A stretch of 64,000 bases of DNA, taken from assembly GCF_029891575.1 (NCBI RefSeq), contig NZ_JARZHF010000001.1, positions 372,001 through 436,000 of the forward strand, read 5' to 3'. A program made the translations under genes and the position numbers. The stretch comes from Salipaludibacillus daqingensis. Its GTDB lineage: Bacteria > Bacillota > Bacilli > Bacillales > Salisediminibacteriaceae. This document shows positions 37,424 to 45,518 of the stretch, piece by piece; position 1 is the first letter of the stretch; each line of letters opens with the position of its first letter. Under the pieces are notes generated by a model. It did not search any database and was not told the DNA's origin. It saw nothing but the letters and a program-made list of their open reading frames with translations.

Positions 37424-37704
37424 AGACCACCACCTAAATTAATATTTACTACAAGAATATATATTCGACATCCATCGTTAAATTCCTGCTTAATTTTTAG
37501 AAAAATTTTAGCATTAAACAAAGGCTATCTAAAAAACACTAGAATAGTTAGAGTTCCAATGATATTTCCCTTCTAGTGACGAAATAACATGCGAGGTTAG
37601 GCAACGATCGATGATTCATTCTCAAAAAGAGGTATTAGACTCTTCAGAGGAAGCGAGCGGTAATTATCAAAATCAACAATTGACAGAACCAGAACTCCAT
37701 CAAA
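37424..37704. other. Intergenic region upstream of comGA
   Basis: About 280 bp, AT-rich. Runs AAAATTTTT-CTAAAAATT on the minus strand at about 37490-37512 resemble parts of ComK AT-boxes but do not fit AAAA-N5-TTTT exactly. A 38-residue plus-strand reading frame near 37611 lacks a convincing ribosome site. Confidence 0.35.
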
Positions 37705-37710
37705 AAAAAA

Positions 37711-37739
37711 AATTAGCTATTAGTTAGCTAATTTTTTTT
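37711..37739. terminator. Terminator after the YtxH-like gene
   Basis: AATTAGCTA and TAGCTAATT pair across a 5-nt loop with A and T tracts of eight or more on both sides, 7 bp after the stop on the minus strand. Confidence 0.8.
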
Positions 37740-37745
37740 GATCAT

Positions 37746-38237
37746 TTATTTTTCAACTTCATCTTTATTTTTTAACTCATCTACATCTTCTTTCAAACGT
37801 TCTTTTGTTTCTTCAATTTCCTTCACAACTTGTTTTGCTAATTTTTTACCTTCGGCTTTTTCAGAATCCATTACTTCCTTTACATCAGAAGCTAAGTCTT
37901 CCCCCATTTCAGAAGCCTTTTCTTTAACTGAAGTCGTCTTATCAGCTACACGTTCCCACTGATCTTTCGCCAATTGTGTTAGTTCATCAGACTTTTCTTT
38001 CGCTAACTGGCTGTATTCGTTAGATTTTTCTTTTGCTAGTTCTGTGTACTCATTTGTTTTTTCTTTTGCTGCAGTAGAAAATTCTACTGATTTATCTTTT
38101 ACTTCTGCTGCTCTTTCGTTAATATCTGATCGAAGTTCTCTACCTGACTTTGGAGCTAATAACATTGCTGTAGAAGCACCTACAATACTGCCAACTACTG
38201 CACCTATAATAAAATCTTTTGTATCCATCTTACTCAT
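37746..38237 (-). CDS. YtxH domain general stress-type protein
   Basis: A 163-residue protein. The YtxH domain at the N-terminus (about 8-35) has one glycine-rich hydrophobic segment (GAVVGSIVGASTAMLLAPKSG). The rest is a long Lys/Glu coiled coil with a ten-residue repeat (ELAKEKSNEY, QLAKEKSDEL, QLAKDQWERV). The relatives are general stress or envelope proteins. It has a strong GGAGG site and its own terminator. Confidence 0.85.
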   Translation of the reverse strand: MSKMDTKDFIIGAVVGSIVGASTAMLLAPKSGRELRSDINERAAEVKDKSVEFSTAAKEKTNEYTELAKEKSNEYSQLAKEKSDELTQLAKDQWERVADKTTSVKEKASEMGEDLASDVKEVMDSEKAEGKKLAKQVVKEIEETKERLKEDVDELKNKDEVEK

Positions 38238-38513
38238 AATGATACGTCCTCCTTTAAATTGTTTATATGTATTGTTTCTAGACTATTTCCTCTATTCCTT
38301 CTTTTTAGTTTGATTAAACATGAAATTTTTCCTAGAAGGCATTTATTATATATGAATTCCAACTAAAAACCTATTTCTGATGTTTATTTGTTCATTTTAT
38401 CAGTTATTCCTTATATTTTACTAGTTTAGTCACATTATTATCATGAATATGCGTTTATTTATAAATCTTACTGTACTATAATGAATATAGACTGAAATTG
38501 GGAGTGAATCGCA

Positions 38514-39221
38514 ATGGAACAACATACATTAAAAATTACTGGCGTTTTATCAGATCCTACCCGTTTTTCTATTTATCAGTTTGTAGCCCGTCAACATCGT
38601 GATGTAACGGTGCAAGAGATTGCGGATACATTTAAGATTCATGCAAATGTCGCTCGTCTACATTTAACAAAATTAGAGGATGTGAACATGCTTGTTTCAG
38701 ACACGAAAAAAACTGGAAAAGGTGGAAGACCAAGCCGCTTCTACAGATTATCAGACGAAGTCGTTAGCTTGCAATTTCCATATCGAGATTATCAGCGCCT
38801 TTCAGAGATAGCTATTGAAACATTAAGTGGTTTAGGAGAAGCAGGTGAAGAAGCTCTTGTAAAAACAGGAGATCGTTTTGGCTATGAATCTGCTCGTGAA
38901 TTTGTCCACTCATTAAATGAAAATCCGGACGATATGGTCACAGCTGAAAAAGTGAAATTTATTGAAAGAATTGCTCTAAATCAAGGACTTAATCCTGAAA
39001 TTCATTATGATCAAGAAAAAAACGAAATTGTTTTCCGCATTTTTAATTGCACTTTTAAAGAAGTAGCCCCAACTAGCAAAGGGATTTGTAATATGCACCA
39101 TGCGTTAATCAATGGTATTTTCCGTTATTTCTTCGAGGAAGTTGTATTAAAAGAAGAATCAAATATGTTCCAAAAAAATGAAATGGCTTGTACCTATACT
39201 ACGGTAGTTTTAAACCAATAA
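38514..39221 (+). CDS. Winged-helix regulator with C-terminal Cys domain
   Basis: A 235-residue COG2345-type regulator. The N-terminal winged helix is LSDPTRFSIYQFVARQHRDV with recognition region HANVARLHLTKLED. The C-terminal domain has CTFKEVAPTSKGIC (C-x12-C), then HH, and a further Cys 33 residues later. SufR-like repressors use comparable Cys to bind an Fe-S cluster, so a redox or Fe-S sensing role is inferred, not shown. It is divergent from the YtxH-like gene and upstream of yqgY. Confidence 0.8.
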   Translation: MEQHTLKITGVLSDPTRFSIYQFVARQHRDVTVQEIADTFKIHANVARLHLTKLEDVNMLVSDTKKTGKGGRPSRFYRLSDEVVSLQFPYRDYQRLSEIAIETLSGLGEAGEEALVKTGDRFGYESAREFVHSLNENPDDMVTAEKVKFIERIALNQGLNPEIHYDQEKNEIVFRIFNCTFKEVAPTSKGICNMHHALINGIFRYFFEEVVLKEESNMFQKNEMACTYTTVVLNQ

Positions 39222-39373
39222 ACACCTCATTATGAGAATCATCACCAAATGCCAAAACACGGATTGTTTACAAAGTACCTCGGTTCGATTTATAATAAAG
39301 TGAACTTACATTCATGGAAGTAGAATAAAAGCTATGGTTATTTTCCATGCTACATATGAAGGAGGGGTAAGTC

Positions 39374-39619
39374 GTGGATCGCATGTTTCGAGTATTGGGT
39401 TTCTGGACTGGAATATTTGCTGTATTGTTTATGGTTGGGGATATGCATGCAGCAGCAATATTATTCTTTGGCCAAACAGGGATGTTTATTGCACTGAGTT
39501 ACTTAAAACTTTCAGAGCGCGTGTACGTTTATATTTTCGGCGCCTATCTAACGATATTTTTTGTTGGATTTACGTACTATACTACATTTATTATGGTTCC
39601 AGAAATCGGTGGACACTAA
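39374..39619 (+). CDS. yqgY: DUF2626 membrane protein YqgY
   Basis: An 81-residue protein with about three hydrophobic segments, starting MDRMFRVLGFWTGIFAV, typical of YqgY. The start is GTG at 39374 behind GGAGGGG. The function is unknown. It ends just before a strong terminator. Confidence 0.9.
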   Translation: MDRMFRVLGFWTGIFAVLFMVGDMHAAAILFFGQTGMFIALSYLKLSERVYVYIFGAYLTIFFVGFTYYTTFIMVPEIGGH

Positions 39620-39648
39620 AAACCTTGACTTCACGTCAAGGTTTTTTT
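39618..39648. terminator. Bidirectional terminator, yqgY / midA
   Basis: AAAAACCTTGAC and GTCAAGGTTTTTT form a 12-bp stem with a 5-nt loop between convergent genes. Confidence 0.9.
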
Positions 39649-40775
39649 ATTTGATATGGATCTTCATGAAACAATTGATAGTTATCCTTATTACGCAACT
39701 CTTTACCGTGAACATTTACTTGAAATGATGTACTTATACCACTTGGATGCACAAAAGACTGAATGGCCCGATTCAGTTTAAACTCTTCCGAAAAAGGATT
39801 CATATCTTTTGGAGTTACTAAGAAGCTAAAGAGTCCAGCTTTTAATAAAAATTGATCTTGTCGATCAAACAGCACTTGTGTTAACCCTACATTTTTTGCA
39901 ATTTGATCATATGCATCCCATTGGACATGTGATGTTAAGTCCATATCACCTGGGTATTGTAAAGGATCTTTGATCATCTCATGATTCCGATAACCTCGAA
40001 TGGATCCCTCTTTTCTCTCTGGTCTTTGATAATCATCGTTAGAATACCCATAATCCACTGACACAACCATGCCTTTTGTTAACCATGACGCTACTTCTTT
40101 TAACCAGTCTTTCATCTGCAAGTTTATTTCTATCCGGTGTCCATCTGGAAGAGGTGGTCCAAACTGATTCATCCAATCTATTATCTCATGATTATCGCAT
40201 AATACTAATTTCTCAACGAGCGTTTGATCCACTTCTTCTATCATCACTTCTTTGAAGGCGTCTTTCGTTTTCTCAATAATATGTACAGGGAAAGCATCTA
40301 ATAATTCATTAGAAAAAATAATTCCTTCGAAATGAGATAAATCGTTTTTCATTTCTTCCAAACTAGCAAATACTTTTATTTTTTCCTTATACCTCCCTAA
40401 TTTATCAGTCAATAAAGCTTGGTGATGTGGACTCGATTCTATTATATAGTATGTTATAGTTTGAAATAAATCTGGACTCTCGGACTCAATATAACAGAGA
40501 ACGTGATAGGCAAAAGACCCGTCACCTGCTCCCCATTCACAAATAGTTGGCTTCATATTTTCTGTCTTTATGACGTCTAAAAAGAAACGGCTAAATGTCT
40601 TTGCGAAGACAGGATGAACATGATTGCTTGTATAGAAATCACCTTCTTTTCCTAGTTTCTTTCGTTTATTTGTGTAGTAGCCTATATCAGAATCATATAG
40701 TGCAACTTCCATGTATTCAGAAAAACTCCATGGTGGTTTTGATTCTTTTTTTAGCTTTTCAATGATCCTAGACAT
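39636..40775 (-). CDS. SAM-dependent methyltransferase, MidA/NDUFAF7 family
   Basis: About 379 residues. Signatures of DUF185: WSFSEYMEVALYDSDIGYY, GDFYTSNHVHPVFAK and CEWGAGDGSFAYHVL for SAM binding, with SNELLDAFPVH. In mitochondria the family methylates an arginine of complex I; the bacterial substrate is not known. The start at 40775 follows GGGAGAG; ATGs at 40814 and 40790 are less well placed. It lies downstream of the yqgX-containing strand. Confidence 0.9.
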   Translation of the reverse strand: MSRIIEKLKKESKPPWSFSEYMEVALYDSDIGYYTNKRKKLGKEGDFYTSNHVHPVFAKTFSRFFLDVIKTENMKPTICEWGAGDGSFAYHVLCYIESESPDLFQTITYYIIESSPHHQALLTDKLGRYKEKIKVFASLEEMKNDLSHFEGIIFSNELLDAFPVHIIEKTKDAFKEVMIEEVDQTLVEKLVLCDNHEIIDWMNQFGPPLPDGHRIEINLQMKDWLKEVASWLTKGMVVSVDYGYSNDDYQRPERKEGSIRGYRNHEMIKDPLQYPGDMDLTSHVQWDAYDQIAKNVGLTQVLFDRQDQFLLKAGLFSFLVTPKDMNPFSEEFKLNRAIQSFVHPSGISTSFQVNVHGKELRNKDNYQLFHEDPYQIKKP

Positions 40776-40807
40776 ATGACTCTCTCCCATGAAATATTTT
40801 AACACTA

Positions 40808-40836
40808 TTGACACAGTGTTAATGTCGAATTATAAT
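40808..40836 (+). promoter_or_regulatory. Consensus sigma-A promoter of the sRNA candidate
   Basis: TTGACA (40808-40813) and TATAAT (40831-40836) are separated by exactly 17 bp. The -35 lies inside an inverted repeat AACACT/AGTGTT (40801-40820), which could be an operator. Confidence 0.8.
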
Positions 40837-40842
40837 TAAACT

Positions 40843-40954
40843 ATCAGTAGAACAATGATCTTCGGGAGTTCCCCCTCCCCCCTCAAAGTTCATTGATACT
40901 TGATTAACTCCCCAAACGGCCTTCTATGTTCCCCATGGAAGGTCGTCTTTTTTT
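40843..40954 (+). ncRNA. C-rich small RNA candidate, about 112 nt
   Basis: A perfect sigma-A promoter leads to a short transcript with no ORF. It has C-rich stretches at 40871-40882 (with GGGAG at 40864-40868 able to pair with CTCCC) and CTCCCC at 40909-40913, and CAATGA/TCATTG may enclose the first. The end is a 13-bp hairpin (40916-40928/40934-40946) and U7. Such C-rich single-stranded regions are typical of Firmicutes sRNAs that pair with Shine-Dalgarno sequences (FsrA, RsaE/RoxS type). It lies between midA and yqgX, and the identity with a named family was not established. Confidence 0.75.
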
Positions 40955-41046
40955 ATACACTCAAATGCGCTTATCTTATCTCTATTGAAAATTTTATCTT
41001 AACAAAGAAATTCCTTCCAAAGCATAGCGTGACTTATATCTTCTAT

Positions 41047-41688
41047 CTACCAACCAAATCCATTAATGAATGGATTCGTTTCTTTTTCATCACCAATGGT
41101 CGTTTCAGGTCCATGTCCATTTGCTACTACAGTGTCATCGGGAAGACTGAGCATCTTCTCATGAATCGTATCCATTAACGTGTCTTGATTACCACCTGGT
41201 AGATCTGTTCTTCCAACACCACCTCGGAATAATACATCACCAGAGAAAATTACTTTCTCTTTTGGGAAGTAAAAGGAAACACTCCCTGGAGAATGACCTG
41301 GGGTTTCATACAAGAAGCATTCAAAACCTTTGACTTGAAACGTTCCTTCATTAGAAAAATGGTGATCTGCTTTTTTTCCTTTAATAGGTTCAATACCTAA
41401 AAACAATCCTGATCCATTTAATTGAGGATCCATTAACCATTCATCTTCTAATTCATGGACATATACTGGACATTCGTATGTAGCTCTTACAGATTCCACC
41501 GCTCCTATATGATCAAAATGAGCATGTGTTAGTAAAATAGCAACTACTTTCAATTCATGATTCGTTAACCACTGTTTTAACCTCTCTGCATCTCCACCTG
41601 GATCAATCATTAACGCCTGATTAGAATCGTTATATACGATAAAACCATTTGTTTGAAGTGGACCTAACGACAACTTTTTCCATTCCAT
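41047..41688 (-). CDS. yqgX: MBL-fold hydrolase YqgX (glyoxalase II-like)
   Basis: A 213-residue metallo-beta-lactamase-fold protein. Metal ligands lie in LTHAHFDHIGA (near 56), ETPGHSPGS and FSGDVLFRGGVGRTD, ending NGHGPETT. It is likely a small thioester hydrolase; the substrate is undetermined. The start ATG at 41688 follows AGGAGTG; the GTG at 41697 is within that site. Confidence 0.94.
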   Translation of the reverse strand: MEWKKLSLGPLQTNGFIVYNDSNQALMIDPGGDAERLKQWLTNHELKVVAILLTHAHFDHIGAVESVRATYECPVYVHELEDEWLMDPQLNGSGLFLGIEPIKGKKADHHFSNEGTFQVKGFECFLYETPGHSPGSVSFYFPKEKVIFSGDVLFRGGVGRTDLPGGNQDTLMDTIHEKMLSLPDDTVVANGHGPETTIGDEKETNPFINGFGW

Positions 41689-41923
41689 TTTTGTCACTCC
41701 TCTTTTCTAACATTTATTCATATTGTACTATGGAAAGCAATCGCTTTTCAAAAAAGGTTATCTTTCAATAAGTATTTGATGCATTTACTCGACAAAAATG
41801 AAAAAAAAAAGTAAAATAAGTGATGAACTTATGATTAAAGAAACGGTAGTTATATATGGTTGAATAAACTGTTTCATATCTACATAGGCTAATTCATGTT
41901 TATTATGTAAAGGAGGAAAAAAG

Positions 41924-42109
41924 ATGGTTTTGGGGATTATCACTCTTTTAGTAGCGATTTTATCTTTGTTTGGGGGCCTCGTTGAGCTAAAACGAAAAAA
42001 TTTCTTCGGTGTCGGTTTTGCTGCTCTTTCTGTAGCTTTATTCGGATGGTTTTCTATTCGAACACTTATTTCAATTATTTTTATGGGTGGCGGCGGAACT
42101 GTCGGTTAA
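41924..42109 (+). CDS. yqgW: DUF2759 small membrane protein
   Basis: A 61-residue protein with two helices (VLGIITLLVAILSLFGGLVE and a second near 28-55) and the ELKRKNFFGVGF loop. The function is unknown. It has a strong AAAGGAGG site. Confidence 0.8.
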   Translation: MVLGIITLLVAILSLFGGLVELKRKNFFGVGFAALSVALFGWFSIRTLISIIFMGGGGTVG

Positions 42110-42161
42110 CTCTTATTCGATAAACCAAACATGGCATACGCCACGTTCAAATAACACACAC

Positions 42162-42196
42162 AAAAAAGCTCCGATTAATAAAAACGGAGCTTTTTT
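42162..42196. terminator. Bidirectional terminator after yqgW and the fusion gene
   Basis: AAAAAAGCTCCG and CGGAGCTTTTTT form a 12-bp stem with an 11-nt loop between convergent genes. Confidence 0.9.
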
Positions 42197-42209
42197 GTAT
42201 ACTTTTTTT

Positions 42210-43274
42210 CTAGTTTTCTTCCATTTTCATTTGAACAGAAGATAATTTTCCTTTTATCGAGGACGGTTTGTCTCTTCGATCATCAATACGTATATTTGTA
42301 GCAACACGTTTATGTCCTAGCTTGAACGGGACTTCTTGAATCACTTTAAGTATTGCATATATGTCATCAATCTCTCCTTCTATGAGCGTACTCATAGACG
42401 TTAGTTCATAATGTATTGGCAACTTTGTCCGTTTCAATGTTTTATGGACCTCTGCGACCACATCTGAAACGCTCGTTGAATCTGAACCTAATGGCATAAT
42501 AGTAACATCAGCAATAGCCATGAACGCTACCTCCTTTTTCTTTTTCTTCATAATAATTTTCTGAGGAAATTCTTTAAAAGCTAATTTACGATACGTTTGA
42601 ATCGCAGTTTTTAGATGGATCTCCTCAGGTTCAAGGGTTGTGACTCGACGTTGAAGCCAATAAGATAAGCTTAAAACTATCTCATGAACAATTGTCATTT
42701 TTGTTCGATGTAGCCAGTAAACTGTAATAGGCCAAACCAATAATGACCCATATGTTGCTATTTCTAAAATAGTTAAAAAGGAATGACTAGATAATAATAG
42801 CCCAAACCCTGCCATGATGATTAAGATTAGAAAATACAGCATGATTCCATTCGTAGAGCAATAGCGGTTCGTGATTTCTGCCTTTTGGATCTTTTCCCGA
42901 TTTCTTGCCGAGACAATCCCCCGAAAGCTAAACACTTTATGTTCTGCCCCATGGAATTTTTTTAATTCAGTAGGAAACCAAAAATGGGTTCCAAATAAAA
43001 AATATATCAATGTAAACATTGGCAGTCCTACTGCACCTGCTAGTCCAAAACCTTGGAGAATATACGGATAAATAATTAGTAGAATCCATGTATATAAAAA
43101 TATATGAAACCATAAGGGCATCGAAGTGAAAACTAATTTTCCGACATCAAACATAGTTAGAGGAGTAATCGGTTTAATCCAAGTAATCGGTTTACCTTTA
43201 TCCACATATGAAAAAGCAACATGCTTACGTCCAATAAACATGATTCCCTTTTGGTAAGACAAACCTTTAACCAT
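42210..43274 (-). CDS. DUF1385 membrane protein fused to MTH1187-type YqgV
   Basis: A 354-residue ORF in two parts. Residues 1 to about 250 are a DUF1385-type membrane protein with FHGAEHKVFSFRG and NRYCSTNGIMLY and four hydrophobic segments. The last 103 residues, MAIADVTIMPLGS..., are a complete YqgV/MTH1187 (thiamine-binding DUF77) domain ending at the stop. A canonical AAAGGAGGTAGCGTTC site lies immediately before the YqgV ATG (42519-42521), so YqgV may also be made separately. The start follows a GGAGG site. It could be a recent gene fusion or a sequencing error that removed a stop. Confidence 0.8.
   Translation of the reverse strand: MVKGLSYQKGIMFIGRKHVAFSYVDKGKPITWIKPITPLTMFDVGKLVFTSMPLWFHIFLYTWILLIIYPYILQGFGLAGAVGLPMFTLIYFLFGTHFWFPTELKKFHGAEHKVFSFRGIVSARNREKIQKAEITNRYCSTNGIMLYFLILIIMAGFGLLLSSHSFLTILEIATYGSLLVWPITVYWLHRTKMTIVHEIVLSLSYWLQRRVTTLEPEEIHLKTAIQTYRKLAFKEFPQKIIMKKKKKEVAFMAIADVTIMPLGSDSTSVSDVVAEVHKTLKRTKLPIHYELTSMSTLIEGEIDDIYAILKVIQEVPFKLGHKRVATNIRIDDRRDKPSSIKGKLSSVQMKMEEN
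42519..42534 (-). promoter_or_regulatory. Internal ribosome site and start codon of yqgV inside the fusion gene
   Basis: GGAGGT (42529-42534) lies 7 nt before ATG (42519-42521), a normal Bacillus initiation site, in-frame within the longer ORF. Internal initiation would make a 103-residue YqgV. Confidence 0.7.
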
Positions 43275-43290
43275 ACGGAAACCTCCTCTA

Positions 43291-43848
43291 TTACGATGTG
43301 CTTACTTTCCAATAACTTTGAATATGATCACCGATGAGGGTTTCTTCTATATCCATACCTTCTTTCAACTGAATATTATGATCATACCACGTATGATAAT
43401 AATCAGTATTTCCTTGCCTCTGATCAAGAACGGTTTCAGAAAAACGAACGACCACCTCTCCACTAGGTCCGAGTATTTGTTCATCCTGAACTTCATTAGG
43501 GAAGGATATGATTATGCTACCATCTGACTTAACAAAGTGATTACTTTCATATACAATATCGTCTCCTTGCGTAAGAATTAGTTCCGTTTCGATCGACATT
43601 TCTTCCGTCCCGTCGGGTAGAGCGATTTCAAGAAAATCTTCGCCACGGATACCATCTTCAGGAAAATCTCCCCATTGCCAGTTTATTTTTAACGTTTGAT
43701 GATCTACTATTTCTTCGTTAATAGACAATGATTCTTTTAAGTCTTCATTCGAGACCTCTTCTGTTTGTGATAAAGTAATATAGCCAAAAATAAATAAACC
43801 GATCATCACCGTTGCCGGCAATAATAACACGATTGCATTTCCTTTCAT
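43291..43848 (-). CDS. Membrane-anchored hypothetical protein
   Basis: About 185 residues with one N-terminal membrane helix (GNAIVLLLPATVMIGLFIFG) and an acidic extracytoplasmic region with beta-like periodicity (DYYHTWYDHNIQL). No domain recognised. The start at 43848 follows GAGGTG. It lies between the DUF1385 fusion and the fetB-type permease, on the same strand. Confidence 0.7.
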   Translation of the reverse strand: MKGNAIVLLLPATVMIGLFIFGYITLSQTEEVSNEDLKESLSINEEIVDHQTLKINWQWGDFPEDGIRGEDFLEIALPDGTEEMSIETELILTQGDDIVYESNHFVKSDGSIIISFPNEVQDEQILGPSGEVVVRFSETVLDQRQGNTDYYHTWYDHNIQLKEGMDIEETLIGDHIQSYWKVSTS

Positions 43849-43860
43849 TGTCAAACACCT

Positions 43861-44631
43861 CTATTTTTCCGTGATAGGAATTAACTGTTGATTGTTGTTA
43901 AAGAAGAAACGATAACAAATAACTGTTACGAGCATAGCACTTAATGAAACAGATGCAAATATGCTTAATGAAATAACTATTTGATACCTTATTGCTTCAA
44001 TAGGCGCCACACCACCGAGAATAAGCCCTGTCATCATCCCAGGTAATTGAACTAGTCCAATTGTTTTTAAACCATCGACATTTGGGATCATCGCAGATTT
44101 AACGATTTTTTTGATTAGAATTTTCGACGCTTGTTCTGGTTTTGCCCCTAAAGACAAAGCGGCAATAATTTTTCCTTTGCTCTCTTTGAACTCACTTTTC
44201 ATTCGCTCTAATGCGAGACCGATAGCTACCATGCTATTCCCTATGACCATTCCACTCATAGGAATGACTTGATCTGGTTGAAAAGCTATCATATCAAATC
44301 CTAACCACATCGCTAATACAAAAAGTTCAATAATGACAATGACGAGAAAGGTGATTATTTTTACTTTTGGAATCCCTTCCCCTTTTTTACTTGCATGAAG
44401 AGAAGCAACAACAATCATAACCGTTAACATGATTGATATCCCTGTAAATGCCTCTAATGAAAACAAATAAGTAAGCAAATACCCGATTAAAAAAAGTTGA
44501 GTAACACCTCTTAAAGAAGACCAAAAGATCGATTTGCCGAGTCCTAGTGCATAAAAATAAGACAAAGAGACCGGAATAAGAACGAAGAATATTAAAAAGA
44601 ACATAGATGTATTCGATATTTCAGGTGCCAT
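43861..44631 (-). CDS. UPF0014 ABC transporter permease (FetB-like)
   Basis: A polytopic protein of about 256 residues with about seven hydrophobic segments. It carries GMVIGNSMVAIGLALERM and LPGMMTGLILGGVAPIEAIRYQ, signatures of the UPF0014/FetB family, which exports iron in E. coli and is represented by YjkA in B. subtilis. The start ATG at 44631 follows GAGGG and overlaps the ATPase gene by 11 bp. Confidence 0.9.
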   Translation of the reverse strand: MAPEISNTSMFFLIFFVLIPVSLSYFYALGLGKSIFWSSLRGVTQLFLIGYLLTYLFSLEAFTGISIMLTVMIVVASLHASKKGEGIPKVKIITFLVIVIIELFVLAMWLGFDMIAFQPDQVIPMSGMVIGNSMVAIGLALERMKSEFKESKGKIIAALSLGAKPEQASKILIKKIVKSAMIPNVDGLKTIGLVQLPGMMTGLILGGVAPIEAIRYQIVISLSIFASVSLSAMLVTVICYRFFFNNNQQLIPITEK

Positions 44632-45343
44632 CAATCGTTCCCTCCTCTAAAAATGCTCGCAAGCTTTCAGTTGTTGGATTCCTCAACATTTGGCTTGTAT
44701 CTCCCTGTTCAGCAATTTCTTTTTCATCCATAAAAAACGTTCGATTTCCTAATCGCTCTGCTTGTTTAATATCATGTGTCACCATCATAATCGCTCTCAC
44801 TTGATTTGGAATAATATCCTTTAGAAATTTCTCCATTAACTCGACATTTTTCAGATCTAATGCACTAGTTACTTCGTCTAAAAGCAATACATCTGGTCTG
44901 TTAGCTAACGTTCTTGCAAAGGCAATTCGCTGTTTTTCTCCTCCAGATAATTCCTCTACATCTTTTGATAAATAATCAACTGGAAGTTGGACAATTTCAA
45001 GTAGCTCTTTCCCTCTATTATGATCCCATTCTCCAAATAAACTGGGACCGTATTTCAGGTTATCTTCGACGGTTCCATCGAATAAAGAAGATGATTGAAA
45101 TACCATTCCTACTTCTTTTCTAAGTTTCACCATTTCGTACTCATTAATATTTTTATTCCGGTATGTAATTTCACCTTTTTTTGGGTCTTCGAGACGGTTA
45201 AGCAACATTAACAAACTACTTTTACCTGCTCCAGAGGGACCTATTAGTGTCACAATTTCTCCTTCGAATAATTTAAAATTAATGTTTTTTAACCGATCTG
45301 ATTCAATATTTTTCGCTTCCATAATAATATTTTGATTACCCAT
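44621..45343 (-). CDS. ABC transporter ATP-binding protein (FetA-like)
   Basis: A 240-residue ATPase with Walker A GPSGAGKSS, signature LSGGEKQRIAFA, Walker B VLLLDEVTSALD and the H-loop VTHD. It is the partner of the downstream UPF0014 permease, like B. subtilis YjkB. Iron export is inferred from the E. coli homologue. Confidence 0.92.
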   Translation of the reverse strand: MGNQNIIMEAKNIESDRLKNINFKLFEGEIVTLIGPSGAGKSSLLMLLNRLEDPKKGEITYRNKNINEYEMVKLRKEVGMVFQSSSLFDGTVEDNLKYGPSLFGEWDHNRGKELLEIVQLPVDYLSKDVEELSGGEKQRIAFARTLANRPDVLLLDEVTSALDLKNVELMEKFLKDIIPNQVRAIMMVTHDIKQAERLGNRTFFMDEKEIAEQGDTSQMLRNPTTESLRAFLEEGTIDGT

Positions 45344-45476
45344 CTAAATCCTCCTCAAACCAAAAGACATTGCAAATCCTCGATCTAATGACTACCTTGA
45401 AAATTAAAAAAGATTCGCTTAGGGTGTCTAGCAAAATCGAGATTGGCGCACCATTTTTATTGGAAAAACTAAGAAA

Positions 45477-45509
45477 GTGGAGGACTGAAGTATCGCTTCA
45501 ACCCTCCAC
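45477..45509 (-). terminator. Terminator after glcK
   Basis: GTGGAGGactGAAG and CTTCaacCCTCCAC pair across a short loop just after glcK, followed by a T-rich tract on the minus strand. Confidence 0.75.
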
Positions 45510-45518
45510 GTCATTATA

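Noticed and set aside
37611-37727. 38-residue plus-strand frame before the YtxH terminator
   Set aside because: Weak or absent ribosome site and runs into the terminator hairpin.
39334-39654. 106-residue frame overlapping yqgY
   Set aside because: A shadow in another frame of the clear DUF2626 gene.
40900-41178. 92-residue plus-strand ORF after the sRNA
   Set aside because: It begins inside the sRNA and overlaps yqgX on the other strand, with no ribosome site.
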